Assembly: GCA_013285405.1 (NCBI GenBank)
Contig: CP053446.1
Coordinates: forward strand, 1,153,985 to 1,217,984
DNA: 64,000 nt
Source of the DNA: Ignavibacteriota bacterium
GTDB lineage: Bacteria; Bacteroidota; Ignavibacteria; Ignavibacteriales; Ignavibacteriaceae
Reading direction: 5' to 3'
Shown: positions 16,328 to 25,924 of the stretch, in pieces
How the letters are laid out: every line of letters begins with the position of its first letter
Position numbering within the stretch: position 1 is the stretch's first letter
Position numbers and translations under genes: made by a program
The notes under the pieces: model-generated
What the model was told of the DNA's origin: nothing
What the model saw: the letters and a program-made list of their open reading frames with translations, nothing else
Databases searched by the model: none

Positions 16328-17677
16328 TTGTTTTTAATAAAATTTACAATTGAAGTGACAGATTCATCTATCCAGTTAACACATAAAAAAATATTCTATT
16401 TCTGGCTGCCTCTTGCAGCAACCTGGCTTATGATGGCAGTTGAAGGACCATTCCTTGCATCCCTGATAGCCCGTTCAACAGAACCAAAATTCAATCTCGC
16501 CGCTTACGGAATTGCTTTTTCTTTTGCATTGATCATTGAAGCACCAATAATAATGATGATGAGCGCTGCAATTGCACTAGTTAAAAACAAACAATCATTT
16601 CTCAAGCTAAAAATTTTTACTTATGCAGTAAATGTTTTAATTACACTGATAATGCTGATTGCAATTATACCTATTATCTTCTACTTCATAACAGAAACCC
16701 TGATAGGATTACCTGAAGAAATTTCACGGTTAACGCACATTGCAACAATTATTTTACTTCCATGGCCGGGAGCAATTGGCTTCCGGCGATTCTATCAGGG
16801 AATTCTGATCAACAATAATCTTACACGAAGAGTTGCCTATGGCACAGTTGTCAGATTAATTGCTATGCTGGTTTGCGGATCAGTGTTATATATATCCGGT
16901 ATTGCTGAGGGTGTTGTGATTGGTGCAGCCTCTCTTTCATTTGCAGTTATTATGGAAGCAATTGCTGTAAGACTAATGGTCAGCAGCACGTTAAAAAAAA
17001 TCAATTCTGAAGAACTCTCCCCTTTACAGAATCTCGAATATAAACAAATAATAAAATTTTATTACCCTCTAGCTCTCACCTCCCTTATTGGACTTGGTGT
17101 TCAGCCACTGCTCACATTTTTTATTGGTCAGAGCAGAATGGCAATTGAATCATTTGCGGTACTGCCGGTGGTGACATCGTTCATTTTTGTTTTCAGATCG
17201 CTTGGTTTGTCTTATCAGGAAGTAATTATCGCACTTCTCGGTGAAAAGAATGAAGGACTTAAGCCATTGCTTCACTTTGCATTTTTACTCGCGTTATTTC
17301 TGGTGGGCGGGTTATCTTTATTTGCATTTACACCCCTTGCCGATTTCTGGTTTATTACAGTATCCGGCTTGAGCGCTTCGCTCGCTGATTTTGCCAGAGT
17401 ACCTTTGATGATCATGTTTTTCTTCCCCGCATTAACTGTTCTGATTAGCCTTCAGCGCGGGTTATTGGTTGCATCCAGGAATACTAAGCCAATTACTACG
17501 GCAACAATAACCGAGGTTTTAATAATCGTAATTATGATGATAATTCTGGTTAATGAATTGGATGTTATTGGAGTTGTTGCAGCGATGTTTGCTTTGGTTG
17601 CCGGAAGAGTAGCGGCGAATGTTTATCTGATTAGCTCTTCATTCGTTTCAATAAAAAAACCAGTGCAGCTAAACTAG
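16328..17677 (+). CDS. MOP-superfamily (MATE/ANKH-like) membrane transporter
   Basis: Integral membrane protein with about 12 hydrophobic segments, for example YFWLPLAATWLMMAVEGPFL, ALIIEAPIIMMMSAAIALV and LALTSLIGLGVQPLLTFFIG. Two halves of similar layout and the mid-protein LSPLQNLEYKQIIKFYYPLA point to the MATE/flippase superfamily, possibly the ANKH-like branch. Substrate unknown. The start is uncertain: TTG at 16328 is the longest, and GTG at 16355 (just after TIEVTDSS begins) is equally possible; no ATG is suitably placed. The last codons overlap a minus-strand terminator hairpin (17659-17687). Confidence 0.78.
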   Translation: MFLIKFTIEVTDSSIQLTHKKIFYFWLPLAATWLMMAVEGPFLASLIARSTEPKFNLAAYGIAFSFALIIEAPIIMMMSAAIALVKNKQSFLKLKIFTYAVNVLITLIMLIAIIPIIFYFITETLIGLPEEISRLTHIATIILLPWPGAIGFRRFYQGILINNNLTRRVAYGTVVRLIAMLVCGSVLYISGIAEGVVIGAASLSFAVIMEAIAVRLMVSSTLKKINSEELSPLQNLEYKQIIKFYYPLALTSLIGLGVQPLLTFFIGQSRMAIESFAVLPVVTSFIFVFRSLGLSYQEVIIALLGEKNEGLKPLLHFAFLLALFLVGGLSLFAFTPLADFWFITVSGLSASLADFARVPLMIMFFFPALTVLISLQRGLLVASRNTKPITTATITEVLIIVIMMIILVNELDVIGVVAAMFALVAGRVAANVYLISSSFVSIKKPVQLN

Positions 17678-17687
17678 CTACACTGGT
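17659..17687 (-). terminator. terminator for the PorV-like gene, embedded in the transporter 3' end
   Basis: ACCAGTGCAGCT and AGCTACACTGGT pair in a 12-bp stem with one mismatch. On the minus strand it is followed by GGTTTTTTTATT, a proper U-tract. Its left arm lies inside the last four codons of the transporter gene. Confidence 0.85.
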
Positions 17688-17721
17688 TAATGAAATTTAA
17701 ACTGCTTGACTTAGATACTTT

Positions 17722-18753
17722 TTAGAATCCTAATGTCAGAGCAAATATGTGGTTGCCATCAAAATATTCAACATCTCTGTAAGCATAATCAACCTTCACA
17801 CTGATTCCTTCAAATGCATAATTCAAACCAGCGCCTGCGGTGAATCCAAAGATATAATCTGTGGATTCAACTTCAAGGCCGCCCTGATATCCGGCTCTTA
17901 AGAAAAATAAGTTATTGTAACCATATTCTGCACCGAGCTTATATTCGTCAGGCGAGAAGTTGTTATTCTGGAAAGTTGTTGATAGTTGTAAGGTATTCAT
18001 TTCGTCTATCACAGGTTTATATCCTACACCTATTTCGAATGTTGAGGGAAGCTCGAAAGCTGCCGCATCAATTTTATAGTACTGTGGCGGTCTGTTTAAA
18101 TCAGTAACACTTGCTTGAGTATAAAGACCTGAGCCATCATATTCCATTTCCGGACCGATATTTTTCATCACAACTCCAATGCTCAAGCCGTTAATATCTG
18201 CAAGATCATTATAAATTACACCGACGTTGAGAGCAAATCCGCTGGCGCTGACATTTCCTAATTTTTCACTCAGGAAATTACCAGTTAGGCCAACCGCTAT
18301 TCGTTCAGTCAATTGCCTGGAATAACTTACTCCAGCGGTAAGAAACTGTGGCGAGAAAGTATCGCCTGTACCATCAGGATCTTGCGTTGTTGTAACAAGG
18401 ATGTCACCTACATCAAGAGCTTTAACACTAAAAGAGATAACTCCAAATCCTTCAAAGTTTGCTGCAACAGCTCCATACTCAACACCTATGTCTGCTATAT
18501 ATGACATGTGAGAAAATAAAACAGATGCTGAACCATCTATTTTCGCAACACCTGCAGGATTCCAGAATAAAGACTCGACCCCATAAGATGTTGCAACGTT
18601 TGATTCACCCATTGCAATTCCACGCGGGCCAGCAGGAATCAGCAGTTGTGCAGCTCCTCCTGTTCCGGTTCTGTTACCACCTCCGGCGTATGCAACATCA
18701 AGCACAAGCAGGAGGGTAAATACTACCGTAAATAAATTTATTAATTTTTTCAT
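17722..18753 (-). CDS. PorV/PorQ-family outer-membrane beta-barrel protein
   Basis: Outer-membrane barrel of about 343 aa. The ATG at 18753 is chosen because an AAGGAG site lies just upstream and it gives MKKLINLFTVVFTLLLVLDV and an AYA cleavage site. The N-terminus of the mature protein (GTGGAAQLLIPAGPRGIAMG, ESNVATSYGVESLFWNPAG) is the hallmark of PorV/PorQ/UPF0164 proteins, and the chain ends in the aromatic ALTLGF. PorV is the outer-membrane shuttle of T9SS that collects secreted cargo. It is the last gene after a TonB receptor and a giant secreted protein, a repeated arrangement in Ignavibacteria. Confidence 0.88.
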   Translation of the reverse strand: MKKLINLFTVVFTLLLVLDVAYAGGGNRTGTGGAAQLLIPAGPRGIAMGESNVATSYGVESLFWNPAGVAKIDGSASVLFSHMSYIADIGVEYGAVAANFEGFGVISFSVKALDVGDILVTTTQDPDGTGDTFSPQFLTAGVSYSRQLTERIAVGLTGNFLSEKLGNVSASGFALNVGVIYNDLADINGLSIGVVMKNIGPEMEYDGSGLYTQASVTDLNRPPQYYKIDAAAFELPSTFEIGVGYKPVIDEMNTLQLSTTFQNNNFSPDEYKLGAEYGYNNLFFLRAGYQGGLEVESTDYIFGFTAGAGLNYAFEGISVKVDYAYRDVEYFDGNHIFALTLGF

Positions 18754-18780
18754 TTTTACTCCTTTTAAACTTGATTTCAT

Positions 18781-21700
18781 TTAGAATCTATCCAGTATCT
18801 GTTGTTCTTGAATAATTGCAAGCTTGAGGATCTTGGTAGTCCCAACCACTGGCATATCGATATATGCTATGTACAAACCGCTTGCAACTGGCAAACCATT
18901 TTCATTAGCAAGATCCCATCTTTGAAATTGACCAGAATCATCTTTTTGAATGGTTCTAACATGAACACCAGCTAGATTAAAGATTCTAATAGTTGCTTGT
19001 TCCGGAAGATGCGTGAATGTTACAAACCTGTTGTATTTGTTCAATTCTTCCGAATTAACTCCATAGTATGGATTCGGGAACACATTGATTTCATCTACTT
19101 GATCTTTAGCTAATTCTGTAGAGAATGTAGCCGCGGTTGTCTTATAATTATAAGTATCGGTCCCAATCTGAATTGGGTTATCATAATTGAATCTAAATAT
19201 ATCACCGGTTGTAAATGTAGATTTATACAGCACTAGATTCCATGTTGCATTATCAGCAACAGTCTGAGATGCTTCATCAATTGGATCTGTACTATATGGT
19301 GTGTTCACTATCCACATATATTCTCTATTTGTCGTATTCCATGCGGCACCACCATTAACTGTTGGATTACCTGATCTATCCCAGAACAAGGCATTAACTT
19401 GCTGATTTGCATCTATGTTCCATATTTCGAATGGAACTTTGATAGCAAACCTTTGATCAACACCTGGACTAGGATTAAGCGGATGATCAGCAAGCGAATA
19501 ACCGCTTGCACCAAAAATGGTTATATATGAGCCACCACTCTGGACGTACTTAATAGTGACCCCATTTATTGTTGTATCAGCAAAAACACCAGTCCATCGG
19601 AATTCATAATCCTGTTGCAATATGTTCACATCTAATGTGCCGCCTGCTCCACCATAAACAGGCAGAGAAGAATTTGCAAGACCATCAGGATAACCGAAAT
19701 AAATAAAATCATTTAATATATAATTATCATTTGACCATTGACTACCATCGAAGCTCAATGCGACACCATTTACTGATGGCGGATTATTTTCTGAGAAAGT
19801 TAGTGGTGCTGCATAACCAACACTTACACCAACTTGAATTCCATCTATAATTGGGTCTGCAGCGATTCCAAAATTAGTGCTAATGTCATCTCTATCCGGG
19901 TAGATGTCTATTCCATCAATAACAGACTGGTTTTCAAGTTTAGGCGAGTTGCTAGTAAGATCGGTTAAATTCCAATACTTAGCCAATCTGCTATTAAAAC
20001 CAACAGTTGTTATAGTAGTCGTTCCTTCACCATCCAAAGGACCACCACCATATCCGTCATCATAAACTTTCCAATAAACATCAATCGGTACCGCTCCTTG
20101 TATCATTATACTCCATTCTTCTCCGCCAACAAATGAACCATTACCCGTACGATTGCTATCACCGAACACAATCGTATTTCCTATTATTACGGGTGTGATA
20201 TGACCTTCATATACACTTCCATCATTTCCAGCATCAAAGGCCGGAGCTTCAAGAATTGTAACTCCTGGCGGAAATACCATTATTAAACCATCAACCCAAT
20301 CAGCATCGGGAGATTCATAACTTAACATACACTTAAGTTCCAGCTTTCCGGATTGCGCACCGTAAACTGCAGCAATGTCAACTGCAACATTGGTAAGTGT
20401 ATCAGGACCTTTTGAATTCATATTTCTGTTTACAACACTTGCAGGAACCCAGTCACCGTTTGCGTCTCTGATTTCCTGACGTTCTGAGAAGAATATCTGA
20501 TAATCATGTCCTGTCGTTGCTGCTGGATCAACTACTCTTAGGTTTAGTGTGCCGTCAGCAGTTCCACTGTGTGTAAATTCTAGTTCAGTTCCATTACCTT
20601 CACCATAAGTAACACCTGGATCTGGTGAATGGGGAACAACAGTAAGTATTGATATCGGGTTTTCAAGGTTATTCGGAACAGCTTCTGGATCAGAATTGTA
20701 ATTGTATGCTGTAACGGCAAAATAATAACGAATTCCATTGATCAATGGTGTCTGTTTGATGGCATCATTCTTAATAGAAATATATCGTTTAATTCCTGTA
20801 TCGTTACCAAATTGAACCGGTAGGACTACAACAGATCCTGTTTTAATATCGAATACCAGGTCATTTATTTTTCCAACCTGATCTATAAGATCATAGGTTG
20901 CTATTCTTACACCTTCACTGACAGAAGCTGAGGCAGAAGGTAGTTGATATATATTATAACCTTGGAATCGATAGCCTTTACTATCCGATGTTTCCGTTGC
21001 CAGAACCTTGCTATTGTCTTTTGACCAATCAAGAACTATTTCCTCATTCAACTCACTTACAGTTACGGCTGGAGCAGGTGGAGGAACCGGTAAATCAAAA
21101 TTATTATCATACGCTACCTGTGCAACCTGATCATAATATTTAAGCAATCCAACAGCAGAAATTCTATCTACTCCAGGAATAGCTCCAGCTACTATTTCGG
21201 CAACCACAACAATTTGAGTATCGCCAGGTTCAAACTGGAAAGGTCCTGATGCGGATCCGATTCTACGATCACCGGCAGGTAGAAGTTGTCCATCCAACCA
21301 GCCTTGTCCTGTTTGTGGGTCACCACTAAGTGTGAATGAAGTTGGCAAGCCAGTAGTTGGATCTACGAATGGCTCTCCTGTTTTACCAATTCTTCCACGA
21401 AAGAAATTGTAGAATTGATAGGACCCTTGTATATCTCCCTGAGTTGGATCCGTAACGTTCGCATCACCTCTTGCAAAATAGTAGTAGGCTGTCATTGGCA
21501 AAGTATCACCACCCGCAGTAATTGGACCCTGGAAAAAGTCGAAACCAACAGCCGGTGGAGGTAATGGATTATAAGTGGCATCTGTTGCATTAGCATTATA
21601 CACATAGCCTAAACTTAATTCAACATCACAACCCGCATAATCATCTGAAGAGTTTCCTAAATCAACGTCAGACCACATTGATACATACATACTATCTAAA

Positions 21701-22488
21701 ACAGCATCACTTTTATTTATAAGAACAAATTTTCTAAAGAACATACTTCCTAATGCGCCAGTCTGAGAGTATGCCCAGATAGTTTCCTGCATCTCAATAC
21801 CAAGTGGTGCGGCACCATAAAGGTTTTGTACTCTTTGTGCATCCAAATCATTAGTTACGAACCAAATTGTCTGATTGGCACCAGGTACACCTGGAATATC
21901 AATAGCCGGATCATAGACACCATTTTCATCAACATCATCATATGGTGCACCATCAGCTGCAGGCCAGTTATTCCAATCGGATTCATACTGCGCTCGCAGT
22001 GCAGATTCCGATGAAGCTTCTAATGTAGCATCAGATGATAAATCTACGGGAGGACCGCCTGGATAAACATCAGGTCGGACTCTGAAAATATTCATTTCGG
22101 GTCCGGCTTGTAGTTGTGCAACTGGCACACCACTATTTAAAATCTTACCAGATTGTTGCCCGGTTCTATAAGCAGTGCCTCCAACCTGAGGAACGCCTGC
22201 TTTTAAACAACCCCAAAGAAATCCAGATTGGAATACTGCAGTTTTACCGCTTCCTTTTGGATAAACCAATCCTGAGTTTTGTTCGTTCACATCTATATCC
22301 GTTATCCCATCGTTCTTATGAACGGTTAATATGTTGTTGATATCGGTATATGTACGAACAATTACATCAGTTGGTTTTTGAAATGTGTTACTGTTGTTTT
22401 TCTTATCATCCTCTGACAAAATACTGATATTAAAACTAACTATCAGCAAAAGGAGAAGGATAAGAATATTTGTGTTTTTAATGTTCAT
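18781..22488 (-). CDS. giant secreted/surface protein with C-terminal sorting-like domain
   Basis: A 1235-residue exported protein. The N-terminal MNIKNTNILILLLLLIVSFN is a signal peptide. The centre is acidic and beta-rich with a fibronectin III-like stretch (VSELNEEIVLDWSKDN, GYRFQGYNIYQL, YFAVTAYNYNSDP). The C-terminus (INVFPNPYYGVN, TIRIFNLAGVHVRTIQ, LPVASGLYIAYIDMP) is a FlgD/T9SS-type sorting domain, lacking the full NPFNP motif of other copies here. It lies between a TonB receptor and a PorV-like gene and is likely exported and held at the surface with their help. Function not known; large multi-domain adhesin or substrate-binding roles are possible. Confidence 0.8.
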   Translation of the reverse strand: MNIKNTNILILLLLLIVSFNISILSEDDKKNNSNTFQKPTDVIVRTYTDINNILTVHKNDGITDIDVNEQNSGLVYPKGSGKTAVFQSGFLWGCLKAGVPQVGGTAYRTGQQSGKILNSGVPVAQLQAGPEMNIFRVRPDVYPGGPPVDLSSDATLEASSESALRAQYESDWNNWPAADGAPYDDVDENGVYDPAIDIPGVPGANQTIWFVTNDLDAQRVQNLYGAAPLGIEMQETIWAYSQTGALGSMFFRKFVLINKSDAVLDSMYVSMWSDVDLGNSSDDYAGCDVELSLGYVYNANATDATYNPLPPPAVGFDFFQGPITAGGDTLPMTAYYYFARGDANVTDPTQGDIQGSYQFYNFFRGRIGKTGEPFVDPTTGLPTSFTLSGDPQTGQGWLDGQLLPAGDRRIGSASGPFQFEPGDTQIVVVAEIVAGAIPGVDRISAVGLLKYYDQVAQVAYDNNFDLPVPPPAPAVTVSELNEEIVLDWSKDNSKVLATETSDSKGYRFQGYNIYQLPSASASVSEGVRIATYDLIDQVGKINDLVFDIKTGSVVVLPVQFGNDTGIKRYISIKNDAIKQTPLINGIRYYFAVTAYNYNSDPEAVPNNLENPISILTVVPHSPDPGVTYGEGNGTELEFTHSGTADGTLNLRVVDPAATTGHDYQIFFSERQEIRDANGDWVPASVVNRNMNSKGPDTLTNVAVDIAAVYGAQSGKLELKCMLSYESPDADWVDGLIMVFPPGVTILEAPAFDAGNDGSVYEGHITPVIIGNTIVFGDSNRTGNGSFVGGEEWSIMIQGAVPIDVYWKVYDDGYGGGPLDGEGTTTITTVGFNSRLAKYWNLTDLTSNSPKLENQSVIDGIDIYPDRDDISTNFGIAADPIIDGIQVGVSVGYAAPLTFSENNPPSVNGVALSFDGSQWSNDNYILNDFIYFGYPDGLANSSLPVYGGAGGTLDVNILQQDYEFRWTGVFADTTINGVTIKYVQSGGSYITIFGASGYSLADHPLNPSPGVDQRFAIKVPFEIWNIDANQQVNALFWDRSGNPTVNGGAAWNTTNREYMWIVNTPYSTDPIDEASQTVADNATWNLVLYKSTFTTGDIFRFNYDNPIQIGTDTYNYKTTAATFSTELAKDQVDEINVFPNPYYGVNSEELNKYNRFVTFTHLPEQATIRIFNLAGVHVRTIQKDDSGQFQRWDLANENGLPVASGLYIAYIDMPVVGTTKILKLAIIQEQQILDRF

Positions 22489-22532
22489 ATTATTAAACTC
22501 CTATTTGTTTTATCATTTATAAAACCATCCTT

Positions 22533-25500
22533 TTAATACTCTAACCTAATACCTAATCTGATCTGCCGAGGTGTACCGTAGAAGAACGGATTAGTAGTAT
22601 AAGCAGCGCCGGTAGTAGCTGCTCTCCATTGTTCATAATAATCAATATTAATTGCTTTGTAAAGTTTTTCATAATCCGATCCGTAGGTTTCAATCAAGGT
22701 CCCTCCTAGGCTTGGATCGCTAAGGTAGCCGTCGTCATCAGCAGTTCCGGTTCTGAGGAATACATTTTCAATATTCTTTGTATCGAAAAGGTTAACTACC
22801 TGAAAATAAACATTAAGGTTTAACATGTCGAAAAGGTTAAAAGTTTTATCTACTCTCAGATCAACCTGAAATGTTGAGGGAGTCGTAGAAGAATTTAACG
22901 GTTCGATAGGTTGTCTGTCTCTAGCATCTCCTTCCAAGTCGGCTCCGCCAATTCCCTGAGTAAATGGGTGACCACTCGTGAACGTCAGCAGCGCAGATAA
23001 ACCCAATTGTTGCAGAACAGGACCGCCATCGTTTAATCCCCAACGATAATCAATATTAAAATTACCGCGAACATCATTGTTGTATTCAAGCGGAGAAATG
23101 TATTGTGGTTCAAAAATAGTAACACCATCAAGGGGTGCTCCTACTATGCCTCTGTTTGAGTTAGGGAATGAACCTGTTCCCTTTGCATCCTGAAATGTAA
23201 GAGATCCATTTACCATAATTCTTTCGAAACGACGCATGTTAAATGATATTTCAACTCCTTTTGTTGTTGCAAAATCGCCGTTTGTTAATATGAAATAGGC
23301 ACCATATGTGGATTGATCGTTCGTGTTTTGCGTTGTATAAACAACCTGATCTTTTATGTCTTTATAATAACCAGTGATATCAACTGATGCGATTTCTCCG
23401 ATCTGCTGTGTGAATCCAATTTCATACTGTGTTGTTCTTGTAGGTCTGACATTAAATCCAACCGGGGCTGGAATGAAGAATCCGCCGCCGATGTTGCTGG
23501 ATGTCAGATAGTATCCCTGGTAAACATCTCTTAATCTTGATTGCTGAACAAACTTACCATACTGTGCATGGAACACAGTTTGATCAGTTACTGGGAATGA
23601 AAAACCCAATCGAGGACTGAGAGCACTGAATGTTGGAACTTCAACAAGCGGATCGTTCCCTTCCGGGCCTGCACCAGTAATGCTACCGTCTTCATTTCTC
23701 CAGACTTCACCGGTTGCTTTATTGAAAGATAATTCGGGTCTCTCGGGATTGTAAAGCTGCAAATTATCTATATCAATATAGTCATATCTAAAACCAAAGT
23801 TGATTATAATATCATTATACTCAATTCTATCTTGTATATAACCAGCAGCAAAGATAGGTTTATGTGCTTTTTCAACAGGATCATCACCATCATATTCATT
23901 TCCAAAAACGTCATATCCGAAATTGTTTACACCTCTGGTAATATAAATTTTTTTTTGTTGTTCTAAATCTGATACTCCCTCAAGCAATGCAGGAAGCGCA
24001 AAAACTCCTTCGTTGCCAAGGCTATAATTTCTCATAGTATAACTCTGGAATTCACCACCGATTTTAATTGTATGAGTTTTTTGAAGAACAGTTGAAAGGG
24101 CTGCAGAGAAGTTAAGATTCTGTCTGTTATAATTCTGATAACCAGCAACTACATCACCCGGGGCATTAATTGCGAAGGTGAATATCTGATACTGTGGTTG
24201 CCTAACATATCTACCAGAGTTACTTGCTGGTCTTCTATTCCACACAAATCCAACCTCAGCATTTGCTGCGCTATCACCATAGGCAAGGAAATTGTCCTTT
24301 AAATATGGATCAAATCTGTCAAGAGTACTGAATGCATATCCGCCGTTCAACTCAACAAAGGTAGTTGGATTAACAAGCCAGGTTGCTTTTAAGTTAAAAG
24401 CTCCATTGCTCTCATCAATCTGTTCGGTTCTGGCAGTGTTAAGAAAATTCGCTATGTTACCAGCCACACGTGAAGAACTGAAAGGATTAAAAGAAGTAGA
24501 AGAGGTGTAAGTTCCAACTGCTCTTAAGATTACGGGATTAAAATCGAAGTTTAAGCTTCCAGTCCCAGTGTAATTCATAAGGGAATTGCCATAAACTGCA
24601 CCTGCAGGATATTCAAAATTTACAGTGTCGTGCGTTGTTGGATCTCCGATACGACCTAAACTAATTCCTGGATATGGTTGTGGATTTTGATCACGAAAAT
24701 AATTGTAATCAAAGAGTCCGAAAAATTTAATTACATTGCCATAAATTGGTCCGCTTAGACTTCCAACAAATTCATTGTAACCCCAATTATACGTACCAAG
24801 TGTTTTCTCACCGTTATACTCAAATCCTGAGAACCCCTGCATATCCATAATATATTCTGCACTTGCTTTGAAATCTGAAGTACCGCTCTTGATTTGCTGC
24901 CTGACAATACCAGAGTTAGCACCTCCGTATTCAGCATTGTAACCTCCAGACTGAACATTTATTTCTTCAAGAGCATCCTGAACAAGTGTTACTTGTCTTC
25001 CGCCTACCATGGGGTCGGTGATATTAGTGCCTTCGAGATAGAACCCAACTTCATCCTGTCTGCCGCCACGGACGAAGATAGTATTGTCCTGAAGTACAAC
25101 ACCGGGAGTAAGCGAAAGGATATTATCAACACCTCTAATTGGTAAGGATTCGATTACATCGCTGGTAGTAATTCTGTTTGCATTTGTATTATACTTATTT
25201 ACTAATTGTTTCTCGGCAACAATTTCTACTGTGCCTACCTGAATGCCTTCAGCTGGCAACTGGAAATCCAACCCTGTAGTAAGGTCGGCATTTATACGAA
25301 CATTAGAAATTGTTTTTGCCTGATAACCGATGTACGATGCCTTAACTTCGTATGTACCTGCAACAAGGTTAAGGATGATGTATTCACCGTTTACATCGGT
25401 TGCAGCACCGTATGAGGTGCCAACTACGATAACGTTAGCTCCTACAAGAGCCTCACCCGTTTCCTGATCTGTGATCTGGCCTCTCAACTTTCCAGATTGG

Positions 25501-25559
25501 GCCAGTGCCATTGCTGGCAAGAGCAGGAGTAAAAAGAGAATAGTAATTAATCTATTCAT
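22533..25559 (-). CDS. TonB-dependent outer-membrane receptor with carboxypeptidase-like N-domain
   Basis: A 1008-residue SusC/CirA-type receptor. After the signal peptide (MNRLITILFLLLLLPAMALA) comes a carboxypeptidase-regulatory-like fold (SGKLRGQITDQETGEALVGA, NVIVVGTSYGAATDVNGEY, YIGYQAKTISNV). The plug follows (IESLPIRGVDNILSLTPGVV, IFVRGGRQDEVGFYLEGTN). The rest is barrel, ending in RQIRLGIRLEY with a terminal aromatic. It probably imports or docks a large ligand using TonB energy. First gene of a three-gene minus-strand cluster, with an atypically long 365-bp leader upstream. The ATG has a GGAGAGAG site. Confidence 0.93.
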   Translation of the reverse strand: MNRLITILFLLLLLPAMALAQSGKLRGQITDQETGEALVGANVIVVGTSYGAATDVNGEYIILNLVAGTYEVKASYIGYQAKTISNVRINADLTTGLDFQLPAEGIQVGTVEIVAEKQLVNKYNTNANRITTSDVIESLPIRGVDNILSLTPGVVLQDNTIFVRGGRQDEVGFYLEGTNITDPMVGGRQVTLVQDALEEINVQSGGYNAEYGGANSGIVRQQIKSGTSDFKASAEYIMDMQGFSGFEYNGEKTLGTYNWGYNEFVGSLSGPIYGNVIKFFGLFDYNYFRDQNPQPYPGISLGRIGDPTTHDTVNFEYPAGAVYGNSLMNYTGTGSLNFDFNPVILRAVGTYTSSTSFNPFSSSRVAGNIANFLNTARTEQIDESNGAFNLKATWLVNPTTFVELNGGYAFSTLDRFDPYLKDNFLAYGDSAANAEVGFVWNRRPASNSGRYVRQPQYQIFTFAINAPGDVVAGYQNYNRQNLNFSAALSTVLQKTHTIKIGGEFQSYTMRNYSLGNEGVFALPALLEGVSDLEQQKKIYITRGVNNFGYDVFGNEYDGDDPVEKAHKPIFAAGYIQDRIEYNDIIINFGFRYDYIDIDNLQLYNPERPELSFNKATGEVWRNEDGSITGAGPEGNDPLVEVPTFSALSPRLGFSFPVTDQTVFHAQYGKFVQQSRLRDVYQGYYLTSSNIGGGFFIPAPVGFNVRPTRTTQYEIGFTQQIGEIASVDITGYYKDIKDQVVYTTQNTNDQSTYGAYFILTNGDFATTKGVEISFNMRRFERIMVNGSLTFQDAKGTGSFPNSNRGIVGAPLDGVTIFEPQYISPLEYNNDVRGNFNIDYRWGLNDGGPVLQQLGLSALLTFTSGHPFTQGIGGADLEGDARDRQPIEPLNSSTTPSTFQVDLRVDKTFNLFDMLNLNVYFQVVNLFDTKNIENVFLRTGTADDDGYLSDPSLGGTLIETYGSDYEKLYKAINIDYYEQWRAATTGAAYTTNPFFYGTPRQIRLGIRLEY

Positions 25560-25924
25560 ATCTCTCTCCTAAATTAGTGGATAATGATGATTGAATTAAT
25601 TTTTTCATTTATTCTGTCCTGTTCTATTAAATCTGAACTCTTACTAAAAGATCTGTAAAAGAAAATATTTAACATTAGATTTCCTTAGAGTGGACAAACC
25701 CTAAGAAAATCTTGACAACCCGTGAATAGAAAAAAAGAATGACACAATTGTGTTAAGGAAAGTGTAAAAAAAAGTCAATAAACCTCCGTTTATTTAATGT
25801 TTTTTAATTGTTATAGCTAACCTTGTAAAAATTATTAATAAAGTCAACTTTTTTTTAAAAAAATTTGTGCTTTCAATAATTATGCTATGTCAACTATTTT
25901 AAGTCGGGAAGATCGACCACAGGA
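25560..25924. other. long AT-rich intergenic leader of the TonB receptor
   Basis: 365 bp without a gene. It holds a hairpin at 25680-25709 and a perfect 12-bp palindrome ACACAATTGTGT at 25742-25753, either of which could be regulatory. The rest is runs of A and T. The promoter for the receptor operon must lie here but no clear consensus was recognised. Confidence 0.55.
25680..25709 (-). promoter_or_regulatory. leader hairpin upstream of TonB receptor
   Basis: TTTCCTTAG and CTAAGAAAA pair (one mismatch) around a 12-base loop, about 120-150 bp before the receptor ATG. There is no U-tract at the right distance, so it may be a regulatory leader element rather than a terminator. Speculative. Confidence 0.3.

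Noticed and set aside
25742..25753. ACACAATTGTGT as a defined operator
   Set aside because: A single 12-bp AT-rich palindrome can arise by chance here; kept only as part of the leader description.
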